Part shown: positions 20,147-27,144 of the stretch, piece after piece
Layout: every line of letters starts with the position of its first letter
Numbering within the stretch: position 1 is the stretch's first letter
From: Myxococcales bacterium
Lineage (GTDB): Bacteria > Myxococcota > B64-G9
Direction: 5' to 3'
NCBI GenBank assembly: GCA_012798435.1
Contig: JAAZNF010000010.1
Location: forward strand, 1 to 61,796
Length of the DNA stretch: 61,796 nt
Program-made: the position numbers and the translations under genes
Notes under the pieces: model-generated
The model's database searches: none
The model's input: the letters and a program-made list of their open reading frames with translations, nothing else
Told to the model about the DNA's origin: nothing

Positions 20147-21328
20147 CTACCAGCGGCGGACCCGGCGTTTCTTGCCCTTCGGCGCTGGCTTCTCGGGTTT
20201 GGGCTTCGTCGGCGGCTCCTCGGCCTCCACCTTGGGCGCGGGCGGCGGGGCCTTCTTCCCGGTCAGGCGCTGGAGCAACTTCTCGGCGCGCTTCGCCTCC
20301 GAGGCACAGTGGCGCGCCAGCCAGTCGACGGCATGTTTCTGTCCCTGCAAGGGCACGACGTACTTGGCCAGGGCCGGCTCCTCTCGCAGCGCCTGCTCCA
20401 GGGTCTCCTGACAGCGCCGGTAGGTCTCCACCACCGGGGCGATCAGGCGGGAGGCCTGGGCCGGGTCGCGCTGGGTGGTGGCCAGCGACGCCTGCCGCAC
20501 CGCCATGGGGAGGGCCTCCTCGGTGAGCTCCAGGACCCGCCCGCGCCGTGCCGTCTTGGCCAGGCGCTCGGCCGCGGCGGCCTGCTCCCGCGCGACTTCC
20601 TCCGACAGCGCCTTCCACTCCGGCTCGTCACGGAAGTCGCCCTGCACCGCCAGGGCCTCTTTCAGGGCGGCGAGGCCCTTCTCGGCGTCCGCGCGCGCTG
20701 CTACGTCGCGCGGCTTCGCTTCCAGGGTTTGAAGCTGCTTCGCCAGACCGCTGCGGTGCGGCTCGATCTCCTGGCGCACCGCCTGGATGCGCTCCAGCCG
20801 CGCCGGGCGCTCGAGCAGGTGCCGCAGCTCCGAGAGCGCCTGCGGCGCCGTGTCGAGGTTGACCTTGAGCGCGGTGAAGTCGTCGCGTTTCTCGAGCATC
20901 GGCTGGCAGCGGCCGAACTGGGCCTGAGCCTCCTCCAGGCGGCGCTCGGCCTCGCGCGGCTCGCGCGCGCGCACCGTCTCGAAGAACCGCTCCAGCAGGA
21001 TGCTCACCGACTCGTAGCACAGCAGCGAGGCGGCCTCCTCCAGCGAGGCCGAGAGCTCGCCCAGCTCCGGGTAGGCGGAGAGCAAGGCCCGGTTGTCGTC
21101 GAAGGTCTCCCGGCCTTCGGCGTACTCCTTGGCCGCCCGCTCCAGATCCTTTTTCTTGAGCTCGGCCCGCATGGCGCGCAGGTGGGACTCGATGCGTCCG
21201 ACGCAACCCTGCACCTCGTCCACGTCGATGTCGCCCGAGTACCGTTTGGGGCAGCCGGCGCCGCCTGCGGCCAGCAGGATGGCCAGGCACGAACCGGCGG
21301 CGCCACCCAGGATCGTCGACCGCTTCAC
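20147..21328 (-). CDS. Predicted lipoprotein with long helical domain
   Basis: Protein of 393 residues from a GTG preceded by GGGAGGAACG. The N-terminus is a signal peptide ending in GGAGC (cysteine at about residue 26), a loose lipobox. Residues 35-350 are Glu/Arg/Ala-rich and helical with scattered cysteines, perhaps a helical bundle or TPR-like structure. The tail is Pro/Lys-rich and ends GKKRRVRRW, which is strongly basic and could bind polyanions such as lipopolysaccharide or peptidoglycan polymers (inference). The start overlaps the M20 hydrolase stop (GTGA). Family not recognised. Confidence 0.75.
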   Translation of the reverse strand: MKRSTILGGAAGSCLAILLAAGGAGCPKRYSGDIDVDEVQGCVGRIESHLRAMRAELKKKDLERAAKEYAEGRETFDDNRALLSAYPELGELSASLEEAASLLCYESVSILLERFFETVRAREPREAERRLEEAQAQFGRCQPMLEKRDDFTALKVNLDTAPQALSELRHLLERPARLERIQAVRQEIEPHRSGLAKQLQTLEAKPRDVAARADAEKGLAALKEALAVQGDFRDEPEWKALSEEVAREQAAAAERLAKTARRGRVLELTEEALPMAVRQASLATTQRDPAQASRLIAPVVETYRRCQETLEQALREEPALAKYVVPLQGQKHAVDWLARHCASEAKRAEKLLQRLTGKKAPPPAPKVEAEEPPTKPKPEKPAPKGKKRRVRRW

Positions 21329-22497
21329 CGTTCCTCCCGCGTGTCCAGGCAGTCCAGCACCAGCCCGGCGAACATGCGCATCCCCACCGCCGGGGCCTCG
21401 TCCCCGAAGTCGAAGCGCGGGCTGTGCAGGCCCTCGGTGCCGCCGGTCCCCAACCCGAAGAGGCAGCCGGGCACCCCTCCCTGCTCGGCCAGGAAGAAGG
21501 CGAAGTCCTCGCCCCCCATGGAGTTCTCGGCGCCCTCGCGCACCGCCGACGCGCCCAGCACGGCGCGGCCCACCCGCCGCACCCGCTCCAGCATGCGGCT
21601 GTCGTTCTTCACCCGCGGCGTGCTCTCGCCCCAAGAGAACTCGGCGCGCAGCCCGAAGGCCTCCGGGATCTTGCGGCACAACGCCTCCATCGCCTGCATC
21701 AGCCGCGAGCGCACCGCCGGTTCGCGCGTGCGCAGCGTCCCCCGCAGCTCCGCCCGCTCGGGGATGACGTTGCGCCGCTCACCGGCGCGCAGGGCCCCCA
21801 CCGTGACCACCGCCTTCTCGAAAGGCGCCGCCCGCCGCCCCACCAGCGTGTGCAGCGCCGCCACCAGGTGACAGGCGGCCGGCAGCGGATCCAGGGCCAG
21901 GTGCGGTCCGGCCGCGTGGCCTCCCTGGCCGACGATCGCCGCGTCGAAGGCGTCGCAGGCGGCGTTCGGCACCTCCTCGACCTCGATGCTGCCGACCGGC
22001 AGGCAGGGCTTGGCGTGGAGCGCGAACACCGCCTCCACCGGGGGATCGGCCAGCGCCCCGGCCTCGACCAGCCGCCGCGCGCCGCCGCCCTCCTCCTCGG
22101 CCGGCTGAAGGATGAACTTCACCCGCCCGGGGAGCGGCCCCGCCCGCGCCAGCAGTTCGGCCGCTCCCAGCAGCACGGCCACGTGCCCGTCGTGGCCGCA
22201 GGCGTGCATCCAACCCGGCGTCTGGGAGGCGTAGGGCAGCCCCGTCTGCTCGGCGATGGGCAAGCCGTCCATGTCCGCGCGCAGGGCCACTACCGGCCCG
22301 ACCTCTCCCAGCAAGCCCACCACGCCGGTGCCGGCCACGCCCTCGCGCACGTGCAGCCCTAGCCGCCGCAACCACCCGGCCGCGCGGGCGGCGGTGCGGT
22401 GCTCGGCGAAACCCGGCTCGGGGTGGCGGTGCAGCTCCCGGCGCAGCTGCCGCACCCGCTCGAGCAGCTCGGCGGTGACCTCGGGTACGCGCGCCAT
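21325..22497 (-). CDS. M20 family amidohydrolase (hippurate hydrolase / AbgB type)
   Basis: Zinc-dependent amidohydrolase of 390 residues, likely cytoplasmic, cleaving N-acyl amino acids or similar amides. Metal and catalytic motifs are ADMDGLP, HACGHDGH, the catalytic Glu pair in QPAEEEGGG, a His in VFALHAKP, and C-terminal MGGEDFAFF. A dimerisation insert sits at about 180-290. Exact substrate cannot be told from sequence. It lies one base after the stop of the large kinase gene and overlaps the lipoprotein gene, so the three are probably cotranscribed. Confidence 0.9.
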   Translation of the reverse strand: MARVPEVTAELLERVRQLRRELHRHPEPGFAEHRTAARAAGWLRRLGLHVREGVAGTGVVGLLGEVGPVVALRADMDGLPIAEQTGLPYASQTPGWMHACGHDGHVAVLLGAAELLARAGPLPGRVKFILQPAEEEGGGARRLVEAGALADPPVEAVFALHAKPCLPVGSIEVEEVPNAACDAFDAAIVGQGGHAAGPHLALDPLPAACHLVAALHTLVGRRAAPFEKAVVTVGALRAGERRNVIPERAELRGTLRTREPAVRSRLMQAMEALCRKIPEAFGLRAEFSWGESTPRVKNDSRMLERVRRVGRAVLGASAVREGAENSMGGEDFAFFLAEQGGVPGCLFGLGTGGTEGLHSPRFDFGDEAPAVGMRMFAGLVLDCLDTREER

Positions 22498-22498
22498 G

Positions 22499-24994
22499 TC
22501 AGCTCTCCGGGGCTGGCGGCCTGCCGGGCAAATGGATCTCGAATCGCGCGCCGTGGCTGACCCCCGGCAAGGGCGACACCACCGCGATCTTGCCGCCGTG
22601 GGCCTCGACCACCATGCGGCAGAAGGCCAGGCCCAGCCCGGTGCCGCGCAGCGGCCCCAGCGAGCGGCGCTCCACCGGCGCGAAGCGCTCGAAGATCCGC
22701 TGCTGGTACTCCGGCGCGATGACCGGCCCGTGGTTGGACACGCCCAGGCACAGCTCGCCGTCGCCCGGACCGCCATTGGAGACGGCGTCGAGGATCACCT
22801 GGCTCTGGCGCGGGGCGAACTTGATGGAGTTGCTGAGCAGGTTCACCAGCACCCGCCCCATCATGCCGCGATCCATCCCCCAGGTCAGATCCGGCAGCCG
22901 CACCTCGAAGGCCACCTCGCGGGAGCGCGCCAATAGACGCACCCGCTCGACGCACTCCTCTGCCAGGGCGGGCAGCGATACGACCTCGCGGTTGAGCTCC
23001 AGCCGTCCGCTCTCCATGCGCGTGACGTCCAGCAGGTTCTGGGTGAGATCCAGCATGTCCCGGCAGGTGTGCCCGATCACGTTCAGAGTGTGGCGCACCG
23101 ACTCCGGCAGCTTCTCGAGCTCCTCGCTCTCCACGAACTCCAGCCCCATCATGATGGTGGCCAGCGGGTTCTTGAGGTCGTGCACCACCATGCCGGTGAG
23201 GACCTCCTTGAGCTCGTCGAGCCGTTGCAGCTTGAGGTATTGCTCGGCCAGCCGGTCGTTGGCCTCGGCCAGCTCCCGGGTGCGCTCGAAGATCTTCTGC
23301 TCCAGGTTCGCGTTGAGCTCCCGGATGGTCTGGAAGGCCAGCGAGTTCTCGAAGGCCACCGTGGTCTGGTTGGCCACCGCCGAGAGGAACCGGAGGTCGT
23401 CGTCGGAGAACGTCGCGCCCGAGGCGCGCGGCCCGAGCGCGACCAGTCCCAGCAGCCGCTGTCCCCCTTGCAGGGGCACCAGCGCCGCGGCGCCGGAGAG
23501 CTCTCCCGGGAGGGCCGAGGAGGCCCGCGCCGGGCCGTCGAGGGCGAGCGTGCGCACCACCCCGTCATCCAGCGTCATCGCGCCCTCCCGCCGGGGAAAC
23601 ACCTGCCGCAACGCCAGATCCTCTCCCGTGCGCACGAACACCCTCATCCAGTGCACCGGCATGACCCGGGCCACCAGCCCGTCGAGGTGCGCGAGCAGCC
23701 GGTCGATGTCCACCGTGCGGCTGAGCTGCTGGCTGTATTCGATGAGCGCGGCGCGCTGATCGACCTGCTCGCGGTAGAACAGCCTGTCGACCAGCCGCTG
23801 GGTGACCTGGCGTAGCGGCGCGAAGAGCGCGGCCAGGAGCAGCGCCACGATCACCCGCACCCCCACCCACTCCTCGCCCCACACGCTGATCACCACCCAG
23901 TCGCCCAGGGCCACCAGCAACAGGTAGGCCAGCACCACGAAGACCGTGAGGGCGAAGTACACCAGCGAGCGGTTGATGATGAGGTCCACGTCCAGGAAGC
24001 GGTGCCGCACCACCGCCACCCCCACCGCCACGCAGGCAAGACACACGAGGAGGTAGGTGATCTCCTCCGGCAGGATGGGCCGGGCCCCCAGCCCGCGCGG
24101 AAGCTCGAACAGCAGCACGTGCGGCGCGATGCCGGTCAGGGTGCCCCAGAAGATCCACTTGAGGCGCTGGCGCGACTCGGCCCGCCGGGCGGAAAAGTAG
24201 TTGCGCGCCAGGAAGGCGATGCACATTAGCAGGTACAGGCCGAGGTAGATGCGCAGCATCACGAACAGGCGCGTGTTGATGCCGATGACGGCCGGGTCGA
24301 GCGTGCGGCGCGCCAGGATCTGGGAGACCATCAGGCCGCCGGCCAGCGCCAGCGCCGGCAGGTACAGCAGCAGGACACGCCAGCGCCGGGGGCCGCTGCG
24401 CTCGGGGAAGATCACGACGAAGTGGGTCAGGAAGGCCACGGTGAACGGGTACAGGCCGTTGGAGAGCAGGTTGGAGACAAACATCCCGAACGGCAGGCCC
24501 AGCGAGTTCTCGGGGTAGTAGACGAACATCACCGCGGTGAGCGACCCGAGCGCCGAGGAGAAAAGGATGGTGTGGAGGTCGGCGGCCCCCTTGATCACCA
24601 CGAACAGGCTCACCAGCCACAGCAGGAATGAAACCAGCGTATTGATGACCAGCAGCCGGCCGGTGATGGAGCGCGCGAGCTCCAAGCGCAGCATCAGGCG
24701 CTGGCCCTGCCGCTCGACCTGGACGTCCACGTGCTGGCCCACGCGGAAGCCGTCCAGCACGAAGGCCAGCATCTCGCCGTTGTCGACAGGGACGCCCGCG
24801 ACGGCCCGGATGCGATCCCCTCTGCGCCACCCGTCATCCTCCGCAGGGCCGTCCTCGAGGATCAGCAACCCGTCCGCGTCCCCCAGCGTGACGGGCAGCC
24901 GGGGCTGTTCCGTGGGCAGCGCCACGGTTCCCAGCACCCCAGCCATCAGGGCGAGTCCCAGGAAGACGAGCAACGCCTTCTTTGCGGTGATCAC
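22499..24994 (-). CDS. Multi-pass histidine kinase with N-terminal PDZ-like and GAF domains
   Basis: Kinase of 831 residues from GTG 24994. An N-terminal helix (8-26) anchors a PDZ-like domain (about 33-108, with GWRRGDRIRAVAGVPV). About eight further transmembrane helices (115-405) follow, then a GAF-like domain (about 425-570), a coiled coil, HisKA with VVHDLKNPLATIM, and an ATPase domain with NLLSNSIKF and GTGLGLAF. No receiver or response regulator gene is adjacent. A PDZ-7TM kinase layout suggests sensing of an envelope peptide or protein state (inference). The gene is divergent from the rplM promoter. Confidence 0.88.
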   Translation of the reverse strand: MITAKKALLVFLGLALMAGVLGTVALPTEQPRLPVTLGDADGLLILEDGPAEDDGWRRGDRIRAVAGVPVDNGEMLAFVLDGFRVGQHVDVQVERQGQRLMLRLELARSITGRLLVINTLVSFLLWLVSLFVVIKGAADLHTILFSSALGSLTAVMFVYYPENSLGLPFGMFVSNLLSNGLYPFTVAFLTHFVVIFPERSGPRRWRVLLLYLPALALAGGLMVSQILARRTLDPAVIGINTRLFVMLRIYLGLYLLMCIAFLARNYFSARRAESRQRLKWIFWGTLTGIAPHVLLFELPRGLGARPILPEEITYLLVCLACVAVGVAVVRHRFLDVDLIINRSLVYFALTVFVVLAYLLLVALGDWVVISVWGEEWVGVRVIVALLLAALFAPLRQVTQRLVDRLFYREQVDQRAALIEYSQQLSRTVDIDRLLAHLDGLVARVMPVHWMRVFVRTGEDLALRQVFPRREGAMTLDDGVVRTLALDGPARASSALPGELSGAAALVPLQGGQRLLGLVALGPRASGATFSDDDLRFLSAVANQTTVAFENSLAFQTIRELNANLEQKIFERTRELAEANDRLAEQYLKLQRLDELKEVLTGMVVHDLKNPLATIMMGLEFVESEELEKLPESVRHTLNVIGHTCRDMLDLTQNLLDVTRMESGRLELNREVVSLPALAEECVERVRLLARSREVAFEVRLPDLTWGMDRGMMGRVLVNLLSNSIKFAPRQSQVILDAVSNGGPGDGELCLGVSNHGPVIAPEYQQRIFERFAPVERRSLGPLRGTGLGLAFCRMVVEAHGGKIAVVSPLPGVSHGARFEIHLPGRPPAPES

Positions 24995-25087
24995 GAGGCG
25001 TGAGACTATCGTGCCGGCCGGGTGAGGTCAATTTTCCAGGTCTTTCGGTGCCGGGCTCGATGTTTCCCTGCCGCACTCAAATTGTGC

Positions 25088-25116
25088 TTGACTTTTCGGT
25101 CGTTTGCCATTATCAG
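25088..25116 (+). promoter_or_regulatory. Promoter of rplM-rpsI
   Basis: -35 TTGACT (25088-25093, five of six) and -10 TATCAG (25111-25116, four of six) are 17 bases apart. The surrounding 25060-25120 stretch is AT-rich compared with the genes on both sides. The start of rplM lies about 55 bases downstream of the -10, leaving a leader long enough for control, but no clear ribosomal-protein binding structure was recognised in it. Confidence 0.65.
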
Positions 25117-25172
25117 ATCGCACCCTGCCGGCCTGGTCCGGCCAGATGCGGCTCCGAGCAAAGGAAGACGTC

Positions 25173-25610
25173 ATGAAGACCAAGTTTCTTTCGCAATCCG
25201 AGATCAAGCCCCGTTGGCAGGTCCTGGACGCCAAGGGGCAGGTCCTGGGGCGGCTGGCCAGCGAGATCGCGCAGGCGCTCAAGGGCAAGAACAGCCCGGG
25301 CTACACCCCGAACGCGGACGGAGGCGACTTCGTGGTGGTGATCAACGCGAAACTCATCCGCCTCACCGGCCGCAAGATGGAAAAGAAGATGTACTACGAC
25401 TACAGCGGCTACCCCGGCGGGCTGAAGGAGCGCACGGCCGAGGAGCTTCACGCCAAGCACCCCACCGAGCTGCTGCGCCGGGCGGTGAAGGGCATGTTGC
25501 CCCACGGGCCGTTGGGCTACCGCATGCTGCGCAAGCTCAAGATCTACGAGGGCGCCGAGCACCCGCACGCGGCCCAGAAGCCCGAGGCCCGCGCCTCCAA
25601 GGAGAAGTAA
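25173..25610 (+). CDS. rplM: 50S ribosomal protein L13
   Basis: Ribosomal protein L13 of 145 residues. Family features are WQVLDAKGQVLGRLASEIA near the start, GDFVVVINA, LTGRKMEKKMYY, and the C-terminal region RAVKGMLPHGPLGYRMLRKL followed by YEGAEHPHAAQKP. ATG 25173 is preceded by AAAGGAAGACGTC; an earlier in-frame codon at 25104 lies within the promoter and is rejected. rpsI follows after three bases, the common bacterial L13-S9 order. Confidence 0.98.
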   Translation: MKTKFLSQSEIKPRWQVLDAKGQVLGRLASEIAQALKGKNSPGYTPNADGGDFVVVINAKLIRLTGRKMEKKMYYDYSGYPGGLKERTAEELHAKHPTELLRRAVKGMLPHGPLGYRMLRKLKIYEGAEHPHAAQKPEARASKEK

Positions 25611-25613
25611 CCC

Positions 25614-26012
25614 ATGAGCGAAGTCCAGAAATGGTACGCCACCGGCAAGCGCAAGAACGCCATCGCCCGGGTGTGGATCCAGCCCGGCGCCGGTACGGTC
25701 ACGGTCAACGACCGGAGCTGGGATGACTACTTCGGCGGGCTGCAGCAGCTGCGCCTGATCATCTCCGAGCCGCTGGAGATCACCAGCCAGCAGGGCAAGA
25801 TCGACGTGCGGGTGAACGTGCGCGGCGGCGGCCTGTCCGGGCAGGCGGACGCCATCCGCCACGGCCTGGCCCGCGCCCTGCAGCGCATGGACACGCAGCT
25901 CCGGCCGGTGCTCAAGAAGGCCGGCCTGCTCACCCGCGACTCGCGCATCGTGGAGCGCAAGAAGTACGGCCGCCCCGGCGCCCGCAAGCGCTTCCAGTAC
26001 TCCAAGCGCTAA
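25614..26012 (+). CDS. rpsI: 30S ribosomal protein S9
   Basis: Ribosomal protein S9 of 132 residues, with the usual start [15 protein letters not shown], the central [20 protein letters not shown] motif and the C-terminal tail ending FQYSKR, whose last Arg reaches the P-site tRNA in known structures. It is coupled to rplM three bases upstream. No obvious rho-independent terminator follows. Confidence 0.98.
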   Translation: MSEVQKWYATGKRKNAIARVWIQPGAGTVTVNDRSWDDYFGGLQQLRLIISEPLEITSQQGKIDVRVNVRGGGLSGQADAIRHGLARALQRMDTQLRPVLKKAGLLTRDSRIVERKKYGRPGARKRFQYSKR

Positions 26013-26317
26013 GCACCCGGCCCGCCCGCCGCTACTGGTCTTCTCGTCTCAAATCTTTGATGGGGGGAGCTGTATGGGGTTCCTCCATCCAATACATCTC
26101 GTGCCACCTCGTGGGTGCATCTCGCGGTCGACACACGGGGAGCGCCTTACGGCAGGACCCGAGGCCTCCAATCGAGCCTATTTCGCAAGAGACCAGGTCA
26201 GCCCCAGACCGCGATGCCCGAAGAGCAAGCGCGGCCTGGCGTGAGCGCCTTGTCCATTACTCTATCGGGATGAGGGCGCGACCGACCGGACCGCCACCTG
26301 TCTGGCTCGTGACCCGC
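26013..26317. other. Gene-free stretch between rpsI and purQ
   Basis: About 305 bases between two convergent units, visibly less GC-rich than the genes around it. I found no tRNA, no strong hairpin with a T-run, and no believable coding frame. A plus-strand frame that opens at 26057 only continues as the antisense shadow of purQ. A small inverted repeat CCAC/GTGG sits near 26102. It may serve as the meeting zone for two transcripts. Confidence 0.6.
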
Positions 26318-27124
26318 TCAGCGCAGCGCCGAGACGGCGTTCCGGAAGATGCGCAACCCCGCGCCCTCCTCGGGGAGGTCGGGCAGGCGGGTCCAGCGCG
26401 GGTGGTGGGTGCGGTGCAGGAAGCACTCGGGGTGGGGCATGAGCCCGAAGATCCTGCCGCTCTCGTCGCACAGTCCGGCGGCCCCGTCCGGGGAGCCGTT
26501 GGGGTTGGCGGGGTACTCCTCGGTGGGCCGTCCCGTGGCGGGGTCGAGGTAGCGTAGCGGCACGAGATTACGCAGGCCGAGGTCCTCGAGCACGCCGGGC
26601 GCGGCCAGCAGCTTCCCCTCGCCGTGCCGGACCGGAAGCTCCAGCCGCTCGATGCCGCGGGTGAACACGCACGGGCTCTTGGGATCGCAGGCCATGGCCA
26701 CCCAGCGGTCCTCGAAGCGCCCCGAGTCGTTGAAGGTGAGCGTCACGCGCTGTTCGAGCCGGCGCGGCTCGGGCAGCAGGCCGAGCTTCACCATGAGTTG
26801 GAAGCCGTTGCAGATGCCGAGTACGAGCGTGTCGCGGGACACGAACTCGCCGAGGTCGTCGAGCAGGCGCCGCTCGGAGCCCGCGATGCGGGCGCGCCGG
26901 TAGCGGTTGGCGGCCGCCCGGGCCGAGCCCAGGTCGTCGCCGTCCATGAAGCCACCCGGCAGCAGCAGGAAGTTGTAATCCCCGAGGCGCGCCTCGCCGG
27001 CCAGAAGGTCCCAGATGGGGACGATGTCGGCGCGCTCGGCGCCCGCCGAGAGACAGGCGAAGGCGGTCTCGCGCTCGCAGTTGGTGCCGTTGCCCGCGAC
27101 CACCAAGGCTCTCACACTGGCCAT
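26318..27124 (-). CDS. purQ: Phosphoribosylformylglycinamidine synthase glutaminase subunit PurQ
   Basis: Class I glutamine amidotransferase of 268 residues that supplies ammonia to PurL in purine synthesis. The start VRALVVAGNGTNCERE, LLLPGGFMDGDD, the nucleophile Cys in GICNGFQLMVKLG and the catalytic His/Glu in FGLMPHPECF are all present. It is somewhat longer than Bacillus-type PurQ. ATG 27124 has GGAGGCAACA upstream, and the gene lies 20 bases after the purL stop, so both would be made from one message. Confidence 0.95.
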   Translation of the reverse strand: MASVRALVVAGNGTNCERETAFACLSAGAERADIVPIWDLLAGEARLGDYNFLLLPGGFMDGDDLGSARAAANRYRRARIAGSERRLLDDLGEFVSRDTLVLGICNGFQLMVKLGLLPEPRRLEQRVTLTFNDSGRFEDRWVAMACDPKSPCVFTRGIERLELPVRHGEGKLLAAPGVLEDLGLRNLVPLRYLDPATGRPTEEYPANPNGSPDGAAGLCDESGRIFGLMPHPECFLHRTHHPRWTRLPDLPEEGAGLRIFRNAVSALR

Positions 27125-27144
27125 TGTTGCCTCCGCTCTTGCCG

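Noticed and set aside
26013-26317. Possible tRNA or terminator after rpsI
   Set aside because: No cloverleaf arms, no T-loop sequence and no stem followed by a T-run.
26057-26557. Plus-strand frame after rpsI
   Set aside because: No ribosome site, and most of it is antisense to purQ.
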